Below are positions 15,897-24,721 of a DNA stretch of 55,108 bases, in pieces; position 1 is the first letter of the stretch, and every line of letters starts with the position of its first letter. This stretch comes from Paludibacteraceae bacterium (GTDB taxonomy: Bacteria > Bacteroidota > Bacteroidia > Bacteroidales > Paludibacteraceae). A program made the translations under genes and the position numbers. Below the pieces are notes generated by a model. The model saw only the letters and a list, made by a program, of their open reading frames with translations. It had not been told where the DNA came from and did not search any database. The DNA lies in NCBI GenBank assembly GCA_017527905.1, contig JAFXPK010000049.1:1-55108 (forward strand), written 5' to 3'.

Positions 15897-16631
15897 TTAT
15901 ACCATACCAAGAATTCTCTTGGCTACATCTTCCGGATGATCAACCAATAGTTGGCCGTGATTCATTTCGGGGAAGACCTCGACGTGCGTATCCGGGTGGA
16001 TTTCGCACAGATGCTTCGCCTGTGGTTTCGCCACGAAAGCCTCTTTGGTACCATACCAGAAATGGATATCCGCCCCGTGAATCGATTCTAGCTTATGGGT
16101 ATAGACATCTTTGTAGCCGTCGCGCACCGATTTGCCCTTCCCATAAGGCCACACCTTCTTACATTCGTCCAACAACACGTCGAAATAGTGGGAATGGAAG
16201 ATGAACTTCCAAAAGCCCGTGCAGTGATAACAGGTCCACACGTTGAGACTCTGGTAATAACGAAGGGGATCCACGCACCACTTGGGAAGAGGCAACAATG
16301 GCGCCGCATCCATGATGGCATGATCGATCATTATCTCATTCCGTTCCAAGATTCGGGACAAAATCTTTCCACCTAAGGAGAAACCGTAGGCAACGTCCAG
16401 ATGTCCGTCCAAGTTTTCTCGAACATATCGAGCCGCCTGGATAGCTTGGTCATCAATAGAAGTGTATTGAGAAGTCTGTCCCAACAGGAATCCGTCGATT
16501 CCCACTGCGACGATGTAGAAGTCGTCCTTCAACAAATCTATCAGTGGCAGGAATATCTCATGAGAGACTCCCAATCCGTGGATCAGCAGCAAACTACGTT
16601 TCTCTTTATTTCCGTATGTGTGGAATAGCAT
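15897..16631 (-). CDS. alpha/beta hydrolase
   Basis: 244 residues without a signal peptide. The oxyanion-hole segment L-L-I-H-G-L-G-V-S-H (15-24), nucleophile elbow G-F-S-L-G-G (about 83-88, Ser85), and late catalytic His in M-N-H-G-Q (about 224-228) make a complete triad set with an Asp from the H-P-D-T-H region. Specificity is not deducible. Upstream of the acetyltransferase in a two-gene unit. Confidence 0.87.
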   Translation of the reverse strand: MLFHTYGNKEKRSLLLIHGLGVSHEIFLPLIDLLKDDFYIVAVGIDGFLLGQTSQYTSIDDQAIQAARYVRENLDGHLDVAYGFSLGGKILSRILERNEIMIDHAIMDAAPLLPLPKWCVDPLRYYQSLNVWTCYHCTGFWKFIFHSHYFDVLLDECKKVWPYGKGKSVRDGYKDVYTHKLESIHGADIHFWYGTKEAFVAKPQAKHLCEIHPDTHVEVFPEMNHGQLLVDHPEDVAKRILGMV

Positions 16632-16663
16632 AGGACTAGGATCTAATTACAGCTTACTAAATG

Positions 16664-16671
16664 CAAATCTA
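16664..16671 (-). promoter_or_regulatory. -7 box TAGATTTG of the hydrolase-GNAT unit
   Basis: Minus-strand TAnnTTTG match followed by C, about 33 nt before the ATG at 16631. No -33 match at the expected spacing. Confidence 0.4.
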
Positions 16672-16781
16672 TACAAATCACTTCATTTTATATCATATCG
16701 CATATAAAAAATATACGACCCTGCGATTTTACATTTGACCGAATATAATTGCTAAGTTGTTGGAGGCTGAAGCGACTGGTA

Positions 16782-17414
16782 TCACTCCTGTCTTATAACC
16801 CGAACCGCCCCCGCACAATGAATCCGTACGATAGGATTCGCATCGTTTTCAGCCAGCCATTGCAAGCGCTCCAAATAGGGTTTGACCATCATCGGGCGAC
16901 GTTTGCCCATCACACGGAACATTTCCGGAGCCTCCATCCGCACCTTGTCATCACTGTCGCTCAATAAGTTGGCGAACAGGGGCATGTGCGTCTCGTAGGG
17001 GTCGGGCGTATTGGTGGCGATGTTCTCCGACGCCCAGATGAAACTCAGGCGGACTTGAGGGATACTATCCGAAGCCAGACTAAACATCTTTTCCCAATGG
17101 GGTTGTACGAGTTCAAACCGTGCCCGTCCGATTCTGCCCAGCGCATTCAGTGCCCGTTCACGAAAGAGGTCATTGGGCGCATCCATGAACGAAGCGATCT
17201 TACCAACGTATGGCGCGATCGTCTCCGGATATTGCAGTCCCATCTCCCCCAAGAGCCAGAGTGCCTTGGCGGTAATCTTAGGCGATTGGTTTTCAAGCAG
17301 TGAACCGACATAGGGGATGCTTTCCTGCCAAACGGTTTTATCCTTGGTGAGGGCTGTCAGTTTGCTGTACAGGGCTTTCTCGGAAGAGCCATTAGGGATG
17401 TCTGTGGGGTTCAT
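16782..17414 (-). CDS. HEAT-repeat protein
   Basis: 210 residues of helical pairs with the HEAT pattern (P-K-I-T-A-K-A-L-W-L-L-G-E-M-G near 49-63; D-L-F-R-E-R-A-L-N-A-L-G-R-I-G-R near 88-103; V-R-L-S-F-I-W-A-S-E near 127-136; D-D-K-V-R-M-E-A near 162-169). No signal peptide, so a cytosolic protein-binding scaffold. Similar in kind, not in close sequence, to the HEAT protein at 11976. Stands alone. Confidence 0.75.
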   Translation of the reverse strand: MNPTDIPNGSSEKALYSKLTALTKDKTVWQESIPYVGSLLENQSPKITAKALWLLGEMGLQYPETIAPYVGKIASFMDAPNDLFRERALNALGRIGRARFELVQPHWEKMFSLASDSIPQVRLSFIWASENIATNTPDPYETHMPLFANLLSDSDDKVRMEAPEMFRVMGKRRPMMVKPYLERLQWLAENDANPIVRIHCAGAVRVIRQE

Positions 17415-17573
17415 AACAAAAATATCGGTTGAAATAACTGTCTTCTACAATTTGGTTCAACAAATTTAAGAAATTGGGGGCAAAAAAGGGCATGATTTTG
17501 GGAAGAGTGCAAAAAAGTTTTTTCCACTTTTTCTTTCTTTCAACGCATAAAAATAGGATGGAAAAAGTCTTGC

Positions 17574-17594
17574 AATTAGAATATAATTCTAATT
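17574..17594. promoter_or_regulatory. perfect 21-bp palindrome in an AT-rich upstream region
   Basis: AATTAGAAT-ATA-ATTCTAATT lies in the 342-nt gap (17415-17756) upstream of the AT-rich gene at 17757. Closer to the gene, TTTTTGG (about 17671) and TACACTTTTGCAC (about 17692) resemble a Bacteroidetes promoter. The palindrome could be an operator, but AT-rich sequence makes chance likely. Confidence 0.35.
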
Positions 17595-17756
17595 AAAAAT
17601 TATATATAAAATATTATAAATCAATATAATAACTATTCAAAAAGCTTTAACCGAAATTAACAAAAAATTTTTGGCATAGTCGATTGGATGGTACACTTTT
17701 GCACTCGAAAGATATGTCTTTGAATTTATATGTTTAACCATTTTTTAATAATTATC

Positions 17757-18401
17757 ATGAATAAGTTATTTGATGAACTAAAAAAATTTAACGACATCGT
17801 TGGTGTTATCGATGAAAGTACACTTCAGGAAAAGTTTAGAGAACTTGCAAAAACATTCCTTTATGGAGGTTATATCCAAGTAAATAAGGATTATAAAGTA
17901 TACATTCGAACCGTGGAGTTTTATTTTCACAGTGAAAAAGAATCGGGAATACATGATCCGATTGTATATCATCGGAATGGAAGGAATATGAAAAATGTAC
18001 CATATTTTCCTCTTATGTCATTACACGCTCACAAATCTGGGTTTGACATTACTTTCGAAAAGGAAGGGGAATATAGAGCTTCTGCGTTGATTCGTTCTTA
18101 CGAGGTGAAAAACAAAAAGGGAAGTCTCTATTTGAAATGGGACTCGAAAGAAGGAATGTTCGTAGAATCCTCAGAATATAAGTATAATAAACAATCTACA
18201 TGTCTTTACGAGTTACTAAATGGATTCTCTCTTGGAAATGGCAACAATATTAAATGGATAGATTCTCCAACTGCAAGAACAAAAGAAATCACAGAAAAGA
18301 CGCGTCAAAATGTATTTCAATCGGAAAGCGATTGGGAATACATAAAAACAGATAAAAAATGTGAACGGAAGTGGAGTTTCACGAGAGAAGAAACCATATA
18401 A
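17757..18401 (+). CDS. AT-rich gene of unknown function
   Basis: 214 residues from the ATG at 17757. Contains a conserved-looking core: V-E-F-Y-F-H (about 52-57), D-P-I-V-Y-H-R-N (about 66-73), S-L-H-A-H-K-S-G-F-D-I-T-F (about 87-99). It is soluble, with no membrane segment. The clustered His and Asp residues (HAHxSGxD) suggest a metal or nucleotide site, but I do not know the family. Base composition is clearly more AT-rich than the flanks, hinting at transfer. The next gene starts 10 nt downstream. Confidence 0.65.
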   Translation: MNKLFDELKKFNDIVGVIDESTLQEKFRELAKTFLYGGYIQVNKDYKVYIRTVEFYFHSEKESGIHDPIVYHRNGRNMKNVPYFPLMSLHAHKSGFDITFEKEGEYRASALIRSYEVKNKKGSLYLKWDSKEGMFVESSEYKYNKQSTCLYELLNGFSLGNGNNIKWIDSPTARTKEITEKTRQNVFQSESDWEYIKTDKKCERKWSFTREETI

Positions 18402-18411
18402 TAGTTTTTTT

Positions 18412-19242
18412 ATGATCACCGCTCCCCAAACCACCACCGCATACTTCTCCAATCTTCTCCCCAAGAGGTGTCCTACGCTCTATCAGAGTCTTGTCACAAC
18501 CCTGAGAGAGAAGCAAGTAGCGCATCATCTTTTGCCCAACACACGGGACATCTGGTGCCGCGACTACATGCCTATCCAAACGGATGAGAAACGGTTCGTG
18601 TTTTATAAATACAACCCAAACTACTTGCAAAAACCTCATCTAAAGCGAACGATTACGGACGTGACGCAGATAGGTGCGGTGGATTGTTTGTGGCAAGGTG
18701 AAGTGGTAAAATTGGACTTGGTGGTTGACGGAGGCAATGTGATGAAGTGTGGCGACAAAATCGTGATGACAGAGAAGGTCTTTTTCGAGAACAGGGATAA
18801 ATCGAGAGATGAAGTCCGACGACTACTCGAAGAGGCTTTCCATTGCGAGATAGTTTTCTTGCCATGGGATAAGGTTGAGACATACGGGCACAGCGACGGC
18901 ATTATTCACTATGCGGGAGGCAACCGTGTGCTGATGACCAACTATTCGGATTCCGATGCAGACATGGCTCGGAAATTCACGAGGATTCTAGACAAGCATT
19001 TTGAGGTCATTCATCTGGAATACAACGTGAAACGCAAGCACAGACGCAGCTGGGCGTACATCAATTTTCTGCAGATTGGCAATCTGATACTTGTCCCTCA
19101 ATTGGGCTATCCCGAAGATGAGCAGGCGGTGCGACAGATAGCCCAAACACTGCCGCAATGCGAAGTGATCGGCATAGAGGCATTGGAGGCTGTACGAAAA
19201 GGAGGTGCACTCAACTGCATTTCGTGGAATGTGAGGGAGTAG
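18412..19242 (+). CDS. short agmatine/peptidyl-arginine deiminase family protein
   Basis: 276 residues from the ATG at 18412, which is shorter than typical agmatine deiminases (about 340-370). The guanidino-modifying motifs are complete: R-D-Y-M-P (about 46-50), D-G-G-N-V (about 107-111), G-H-S-D-G-I-I-H-Y (about 160-168) with the catalytic His, and the C-terminal nucleophile Cys269 in G-G-A-L-N-C-I-S. No signal peptide. It would hydrolyse a guanidino compound (agmatine or arginine-like); which one is open. Probably cotranscribed with the AT-rich gene before it. Confidence 0.85.
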   Translation: MITAPQTTTAYFSNLLPKRCPTLYQSLVTTLREKQVAHHLLPNTRDIWCRDYMPIQTDEKRFVFYKYNPNYLQKPHLKRTITDVTQIGAVDCLWQGEVVKLDLVVDGGNVMKCGDKIVMTEKVFFENRDKSRDEVRRLLEEAFHCEIVFLPWDKVETYGHSDGIIHYAGGNRVLMTNYSDSDADMARKFTRILDKHFEVIHLEYNVKRKHRRSWAYINFLQIGNLILVPQLGYPEDEQAVRQIAQTLPQCEVIGIEALEAVRKGGALNCISWNVRE

Positions 19243-19297
19243 GATTATTCTTACTGATTTCTTTTACACAAATTTATTCCAAACGTGTCACTGGTTG

Positions 19298-21070
19298 TTA
19301 ATACTTTATCTCCTGATAGTTGACACCATCAAGCGACACTTTTATCGTCTGTTCATCGACCAGTTGAACATCCTCATATATGGCGCCACTGTATTCGCGC
19401 CCAAATTGTTTCGCATAGCCGAACTTCCCATTGTTAGAGTATATGTGGAAGCCAGGCATGTAGATATCAAACGTATCAGACAAGAATATTCCAAGGACTT
19501 CATTCTTTCTGTTTATATACATGTATTTGCATCCTTTTTTCTCTTTTTTAGAAACAATCGCTATTTCATTTTCATCAAAAGGCTGATAAAAAGACGAATA
19601 CAAGAAAGGAATGACTACATTATTGTTGAGGTCAATAATGCCATATTTGCTACCCACTTGGGCTATAGCGGTGCCACACGCATCAAAATGGCCTAAGTTT
19701 TTATACTCACAAGGGATAATGACCTCCTTGTGAATGTTGATACATCCGTATCTTATATGACGACAATGGAGAATGCCTGATTTCCGCAAACGGATATCCT
19801 CTTCTGGCATAGGAATATCCTTAGAAACATATATTCGTCCTTCATTATCACAGGATTCAAAACAATAGTCATCATCCTCTTCTAACAATATGGTCTTCAT
19901 GTCAATGGAGTATATTGCTGTTTTATTGCCTTTCAAAAGGACAAAATGATTGAAACTGAATTGGACATTACTAACGCTTCGGGGATTGATATACCGATGC
20001 ATATATCTGTCGATAATGTTGTACCCGTTGAATGTCTCATATATCCAAAACAACGTGGCATCTTCATTGATGGGCCTGCAATTGTACGATGGGAATTGCG
20101 CATAAATTTCCTGAAGAGAAAGTTCTCTTTGCGATTCATTTCGAGTGCATGGGAAATGGACAGGTGCATCCTTTTCCTTGATGGCTCGCTTTAATTCCAT
20201 GTAATTATATCCTAAATAAGGTACATCAGGGTTGCTTCTGCTGTACAATGTGCCCTCTACGCTGAAAAACAGCGGATTATCTTTGTTGACTTCAACATAT
20301 GGCAAACAAGATGATGGTTCATCTGCATTGCACTCATAGAAAAAAGCCTTTTCAATTTCACGCATAGTTGACGGGAAACAGATAGATTCTATCTGAGTGA
20401 AAACATTATACCCGATCGATTCAACGCCCTCAGGGAGTGTTAATTTAGTTATAAAATTACAGTTAAAAGCTTCATCACCTATTTTTTTCACAGACGACGG
20501 TATATTAACTTCCATCAATCCATTACAAGAAAAACAATTTGCAGGAATTTCCTTTAGTCTATTCGACAGTTTAACAGTATCCAATTCGCAGAATCCAAAT
20601 GAACCTTCCCCTAAACATTCAACAGAATCAGGCAATATGACTTTTGAAAGATCTTCACAAGAATAAAATGCGGCATTTCCAATCCTTTTCAATCCATCCG
20701 GCAGAGTTATGGATTTCATCCTATTGAAATAGAAAGCGAAATGACCGATTGTCTCCACGCCCTCAGGAATGGTAACGTTCTCTTTATCAAAACTATTCAC
20801 GAGTACTTTCTTGTCAGCTGAAAGGACCAATCCATCTTCAAGGATGAAAAGAGAGGCAAACTCCTTGTTCAACAGCAGTTTTTCTATCAACATGGGCTCA
20901 TCGTCACTTTCAATGTCAAAGAAACGGTCTTCCAATTTCTCTATTGATACGTTGACAGAGAAATTGCTGATGTCAATTTGCCACACATCAGGTTGGGTAA
21001 TCATGTTTTCATATTTCGGGAAATCCTCAACACCTATTTTCCCCTCCAAAACAACCTTTTTCTTTTCCAT
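19298..21070 (-). CDS. BspA-type leucine-rich-repeat plus WG-repeat protein
   Basis: 590 residues from the ATG at 21070; an upstream TTG is rejected. Residues about 90-270 form LRR_5/BspA repeats (I-P-E-G-V-E-T-I-G-H-F-A-F, L-P-D-G-L-K-R-I-G-N-A-A-F, I-P-S-S-V-K-K-I-G-D-E-A-F). Residues about 430-580 are WG-like repeats (Y-G-C-I-N-I-H-K-E-V-I-I-P-C-E-Y, K-Y-G-I-I-D-L-N-N-N-V-V-I-P). The N-terminus lacks a signal peptide, so it appears cytosolic, whereas BspA proteins are normally secreted. Binding protein of unknown partner. Convergent with the deiminase gene. Confidence 0.8.
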   Translation of the reverse strand: MEKKKVVLEGKIGVEDFPKYENMITQPDVWQIDISNFSVNVSIEKLEDRFFDIESDDEPMLIEKLLLNKEFASLFILEDGLVLSADKKVLVNSFDKENVTIPEGVETIGHFAFYFNRMKSITLPDGLKRIGNAAFYSCEDLSKVILPDSVECLGEGSFGFCELDTVKLSNRLKEIPANCFSCNGLMEVNIPSSVKKIGDEAFNCNFITKLTLPEGVESIGYNVFTQIESICFPSTMREIEKAFFYECNADEPSSCLPYVEVNKDNPLFFSVEGTLYSRSNPDVPYLGYNYMELKRAIKEKDAPVHFPCTRNESQRELSLQEIYAQFPSYNCRPINEDATLFWIYETFNGYNIIDRYMHRYINPRSVSNVQFSFNHFVLLKGNKTAIYSIDMKTILLEEDDDYCFESCDNEGRIYVSKDIPMPEEDIRLRKSGILHCRHIRYGCINIHKEVIIPCEYKNLGHFDACGTAIAQVGSKYGIIDLNNNVVIPFLYSSFYQPFDENEIAIVSKKEKKGCKYMYINRKNEVLGIFLSDTFDIYMPGFHIYSNNGKFGYAKQFGREYSGAIYEDVQLVDEQTIKVSLDGVNYQEIKY

Positions 21071-21148
21071 CGCAGCTCGTCTTATTGTTGATGCGATAAA
21101 GATAAAGAAAAACAATTTCAAAGAGGAACAATACTCTTGAATATTTCA

Positions 21149-21156
21149 TATCTTTG
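21149..21156 (+). promoter_or_regulatory. -7 box TATCTTTG of the DUF3781-glycosyltransferase unit
   Basis: TAnnTTTG match 27 nt before the ATG at 21184. It overlaps a possible TTG start, which is therefore rejected. Confidence 0.45.
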
Positions 21157-21183
21157 TTACACGAACATTTAATCCCCCAATAT

Positions 21184-21456
21184 ATGGATTTAGACTCATC
21201 TCATTCGCCTCGCCAAACCCTCCTTCAATCCCTCTCGCAGATCCACACCACCCCCATGGGTGTTGAGAGGATAAAGAGGAATCTACGCTTGTCGGAGGGG
21301 GAAGTGGTGGCATATTGCAAGGAGAAAATCGCTTCCCCAAATTGTGAAATCACCAAGCGGGGGAAGAACTACTATTGCCAAATAGATGATATCATCATTA
21401 CGGTTAACTCGTTCAGTTTCACTATCATAACGGCTCACATAAATAAACCGACATGA
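21184..21456 (+). CDS. DUF3781 protein
   Basis: 90 residues. The family pattern is clear: H-T-T-P-M-G-V-E-R-I-K-R-N-L near residues 22-35, V-V-A-Y-C-K (about 42-47), K-R-G-K-N-Y-Y-C near 58-65, and N-S-F-S-F-T-I-I-T-A-H (about 75-85). DUF3781 proteins are small, soluble and of unknown role. Its last four bases overlap the start of the glycosyltransferase gene (ATGA). Confidence 0.85.
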   Translation: MDLDSSHSPRQTLLQSLSQIHTTPMGVERIKRNLRLSEGEVVAYCKEKIASPNCEITKRGKNYYCQIDDIIITVNSFSFTIITAHINKPT

Positions 21457-22598
21457 GAGTATTAATCGTTCCAATGGCAGCCATGGCACCGACGGCTGGT
21501 CCGTCATATCGAACCCGGTGCATCGCGAGAGAAATGCAGGAAGAGGGTCTGGTGGCCGCCACTTGCCAGGCGCAAGACGTTAATTATAAGCCGATTGAAG
21601 GCGTCGAGAATTATTACCTGACGGTACCCTCGCCTATGGGTATGCCCTCGTTCGTCGGCACACATATATTCCCTATTGTCCAAAAGTTAGGCGTGAACCG
21701 TTTCAGGAGCGTCGATAGCTTCGATGAGGTGCTCCACCTGACGGGGAACACCGACTACGCCTACCTCAAACAGAGTGTGGAGGATATTCGGAAGGCCATC
21801 AAGGCGTTTCAACCCGACATCGTCTACTCCGAGTTCAACATCTCTGCCATGCTGGCGGCAAAGCTGGAGGATGTGACCTTGTACATCTCCGCCAGTTACC
21901 CGACGCAACACCAATACAGCCATAACCCGAAATATGCCAAGGGCTTAAACAAACTGCTTCGTGAATATGGCTTGCCACCATTAACCTCATGTCTCGAACT
22001 GTTTGATTTGGCGGAGAAGAAATTCATACCGAGCTGCAAGGAGTTGGAGCCGATGGAGGATCCGAAGGTCTCGTTCTGCGGCACATTCAAGAGCAATGTC
22101 ACGACTGCATCTGTCGTCCGCGACAAGGTACTCGTTTACATGGGCAATGGAACCATCTCACAGCGCAAGATGGTGAAGGAGGTCTCCCGTGCGTTCGAAA
22201 ATACTGAATACCAAGTCTATATCGCAGGACAAGGATTAAAGAAGCAATCCATCAACAACATACACATCGCACCGTTCTTCAACTTCGACGCATACCTGCC
22301 GGAGTCTGTGTTGTTCATCAACCACGGGGGACAAAACAGCATAGCGGACGGACTGGTCTATGGTGTTCCGCTCCTCGTTTGCGCAGGCAAGGTGTTCGAG
22401 CGGAAGTACAATGCACAAAGCGTTGTGAAGGCGGGAGCGGGAGAAGAATTGACCGTCGCGGAGTTCACCTCGGAAGAGATCAGACGTGTAGCCTTACAAA
22501 TTATTAATAATCCTGAATATCAAAGGAATGCGTGTAGAATCGGGCAAGAACTGACATCGTTAGGAGGAGTGTCGGTCATTACTTCATCCATGCGTTAG
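21453..22598 (+). CDS. GT1/MGT-like glycosyltransferase
   Basis: 381 residues with two Rossmann-like halves (GT-B fold). N-terminal G-P-S-Y-R-T-R-C-I-A-R-E-M (about 16-28) is an acceptor-side helix. The donor-side signature is L-F-I-N-H-G-G-Q-N-S-I-A-D-G (about 287-300), then G-V-P-L-L-V, as in UDP-sugar-dependent GT1 enzymes (NHGGxxSxxE; here D replaces the usual E). Acts in the cytosol on a small molecule, lipid or cell-surface precursor. Coupled to DUF3781 by a four-base overlap. Confidence 0.85.
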   Translation: MRVLIVPMAAMAPTAGPSYRTRCIAREMQEEGLVAATCQAQDVNYKPIEGVENYYLTVPSPMGMPSFVGTHIFPIVQKLGVNRFRSVDSFDEVLHLTGNTDYAYLKQSVEDIRKAIKAFQPDIVYSEFNISAMLAAKLEDVTLYISASYPTQHQYSHNPKYAKGLNKLLREYGLPPLTSCLELFDLAEKKFIPSCKELEPMEDPKVSFCGTFKSNVTTASVVRDKVLVYMGNGTISQRKMVKEVSRAFENTEYQVYIAGQGLKKQSINNIHIAPFFNFDAYLPESVLFINHGGQNSIADGLVYGVPLLVCAGKVFERKYNAQSVVKAGAGEELTVAEFTSEEIRRVALQIINNPEYQRNACRIGQELTSLGGVSVITSSMR

Positions 22599-22676
22599 CG
22601 GGCAACCGTTCCGGCATGGCGGTCACCGACAAATAGTATCATTCCTCCCCAGAAAATGTGAAGGCGGAGTCTTCCC

Positions 22677-23978
22677 TCAATACTTTATCAGCCCCTTCTG
22701 CTTGGTTTTGAAATAGATGAATTGGACGATTCCCCGCATGGAGAGATAGGAGAGGAAGGCAATCCATAGGCCATCGTTCCCAATCCTTCCGATGAGGAGA
22801 TTGTACAACAGGAAGAACAGAATCGTAGCACAAACCATGGCCGTGACCATTCCTTTCGCCATGGTCGCACCCACCATGATACCATCCCAAAGGAAGGCGG
22901 AAAAGCCGCAGATAGGTATGGCGACAACCCATACCAGGTAATCTTCAGCGGCAAGGATCGTCGCAGTCTCATTGGTGAGCAAGTGCAGGAAATCAATGGT
23001 GAAGAATTGATACGCAAAGGTGAAGACGACGACCAAGCCCAATCCCCACAGGAATATGTACCGGATGGATTTACTCAGGTTGGCAGGGTCTTTCGCCCCG
23101 ATATACCTGCCGGTCAGGGCTTCCCCCGCGTACGCGAACCCATCCGTGAAGTAGGAGAAGATCGAGAAGAACTGTATCAGCAACGTATTGACAGCCAATA
23201 ATGTAGTTCCCTGCTTGGCTCCCGCCAACGTGAAGAAGGTGGTGACCGCCGTAAGACAGACCGTTCGGATGGCGATGCTTCCGTTGAGGGAGACAATGCG
23301 TTTCAGCTTAGATGCGTCAAGGACCTCCTGCTTGCTGATCAACGGCACCAGGTCGCCATATTTATGTTTCCAGAGGAAGAAGGCCAACGCCAGTCCGCTG
23401 TATTGGGCGACGAGCGTACCCATAGCGATACCGGTGATCCCTAAATCAAGACCGATTACGAAAAGCAAGCTGCAAAGGATGTTGATGACATTGATGGAGA
23501 TAGCGATGATCATCGGATACACAGAGTTCTGCATACCTATGAACCAACCTTTTACGCTATACATACACATCACCGCAGGGGCACCGAACACGCAAAGGTT
23601 GAAGTAATAAGCCGCAGCCTCCTCCACCTCAGGAGCAGTGTTCATATAGGCGAAAGCATACTTTTGGATAATGCCCTTCATCAGAAAGATCAAGAGGCAA
23701 GCCGAGAGGGCGATAAGGATGGAGCGAAGCAGCAGATGGATCGATTCCGAATGGTTTTTCGCCCCGAAGGATTGGGCGGTCAGTCCGCTGGTGCTCATGC
23801 GGATGAAGCCGAATGTCCAGTAGAGCATATTGATCAACGTGCCCCCGACAGAGATGGCGCAGATATACACGACACTGCCCAAATGTCCCGCGATAGCCAA
23901 GTCAACCAAGCTAAGCAAAGGAACCGTGATGTTGGTCGCGATGGCAGGAATAGCTATTTTAAGAATCCTCTTGTTCAT
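22677..23978 (-). CDS. MATE-family efflux transporter
   Basis: 433 residues with twelve predicted helices in two similar halves. The start (M-N-K-R-I-L-K-I-A-I-P-A-I) and the motifs Q-S-F-G-A-K-N and A-L-T-G-R-Y-I-G-A-K-D are those of the MATE/NorM-DinF group of Na+- or H+-coupled multidrug exporters. Substrate unknown. Convergent with the glycosyltransferase, 78 nt apart. Confidence 0.93.
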   Translation of the reverse strand: MNKRILKIAIPAIATNITVPLLSLVDLAIAGHLGSVVYICAISVGGTLINMLYWTFGFIRMSTSGLTAQSFGAKNHSESIHLLLRSILIALSACLLIFLMKGIIQKYAFAYMNTAPEVEEAAAYYFNLCVFGAPAVMCMYSVKGWFIGMQNSVYPMIIAISINVINILCSLLFVIGLDLGITGIAMGTLVAQYSGLALAFFLWKHKYGDLVPLISKQEVLDASKLKRIVSLNGSIAIRTVCLTAVTTFFTLAGAKQGTTLLAVNTLLIQFFSIFSYFTDGFAYAGEALTGRYIGAKDPANLSKSIRYIFLWGLGLVVVFTFAYQFFTIDFLHLLTNETATILAAEDYLVWVVAIPICGFSAFLWDGIMVGATMAKGMVTAMVCATILFFLLYNLLIGRIGNDGLWIAFLSYLSMRGIVQFIYFKTKQKGLIKY

Positions 23979-24061
23979 CCGAAAAACTCCTCATTTCCAT
24001 AAGGTTAGAACATCATAGCACAGGGCCAATCATCCTTTTCAACCTTACATTTTTCTCGGTT

Positions 24062-24092
24062 CAAAGATACTGCACTTCGTGGATTCCCACAA
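24062..24092 (-). promoter_or_regulatory. promoter of the MATE transporter
   Basis: Minus-strand TTG (24090-24092), 20 nt, TATCTTTG (24062-24069). The leader is about 80 nt. The divergent 363-nt gap (23979-24341) also holds an AT-rich repeat and the promoter of the TfoX-N gene. Confidence 0.5.
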
Positions 24093-24238
24093 GAGAAGAA
24101 ATACCCGAACAATGGCAATCACAATTAACTTTCACAGCTCATAGATTTTTCATTAAGACGAGGCAGAGGGCAACAAATCCTTACGCAGAAAAGAGTTCAC
24201 GGAGTTTGATACGAATTTATCGCATCAGCACTGATCGC

Positions 24239-24273
24239 AAATAGTAAATTGTAAATGGTTAAATAGTAAATTA
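24239..24273. repeat. AT-rich intergenic repeat
   Basis: AAATAGTAAATTGTAAATGG followed by TTAAATAGTAAATTA: a member of the family at 1531-1609 and 37939-37968, here directly in front of a TATCTTTG box. Confidence 0.6.
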
Positions 24274-24276
24274 TAC

Positions 24277-24284
24277 TATCTTTG
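24277..24284 (+). promoter_or_regulatory. -7 box TATCTTTG of the TfoX-N gene
   Basis: TAnnTTTG match about 58 nt before the ATG at 24342, with the AT-rich repeat occupying the -33 region. Confidence 0.4.
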
Positions 24285-24341
24285 TATCAATCAGCATCCG
24301 GAAGAGGTTCTTCCGAGGTGCGGAACAAAAGAAGAATATTT

Positions 24342-24662
24342 ATGCCAACCTCTAAATCCTACGCAGACTTTATCCTCGAGCAGCTCTCGGGACTGCCGGA
24401 AATCGCCTCCCGTCAGATGATGGGCGAATACATCCTTTACTACCGTGACAAAGTCATCGGAGGCATCTACGACGACCGTTTCCTCGTGAAGCCAGTGAAG
24501 GCGGCTCGTGAAAGAATGCCAGAGGCACCCTACCAACTGCCCTACGAGGGTGCGAAGGAGATGCTGTTGGTGGACAATGTGGACAACCGTGATTTCCTCG
24601 CGGACCTGATCACGTCCATGTACGACGAATTGCCGGAGGTGAAGAAAAAGAAGAAGGCATGA
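24342..24662 (+). CDS. TfoX N-terminal-domain protein
   Basis: 106 residues from the ATG at 24342; the upstream in-frame start has no support. The match to TfoX-N lies in S-R-Q-M-M-G-E-Y-I-L-Y-Y-R-D-K-V-I-G-G-I-Y (about 24-44), D-D-R-F-L-V-K (45-51) and P-Y-E-G-A-K-E-M-L-L-V-D (about 67-78), then a Lys-rich end. The C-terminal helical domain of full TfoX competence regulators is absent, as in many stand-alone TfoX-N proteins, so a competence role cannot be assumed. Confidence 0.85.
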   Translation: MPTSKSYADFILEQLSGLPEIASRQMMGEYILYYRDKVIGGIYDDRFLVKPVKAARERMPEAPYQLPYEGAKEMLLVDNVDNRDFLADLITSMYDELPEVKKKKKA

Positions 24663-24721
24663 CCCACCGGCCAGGTCTTCACAATTATGAATCATAAAAC
24701 AATAGATAGACGTAGTCAATT

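Noticed and set aside
16632..16781. Possible small RNA or gene in the gap before the HEAT protein
   Set aside because: Only the -7 box for the hydrolase was found; no conserved frame, hairpin with T run or repeat.
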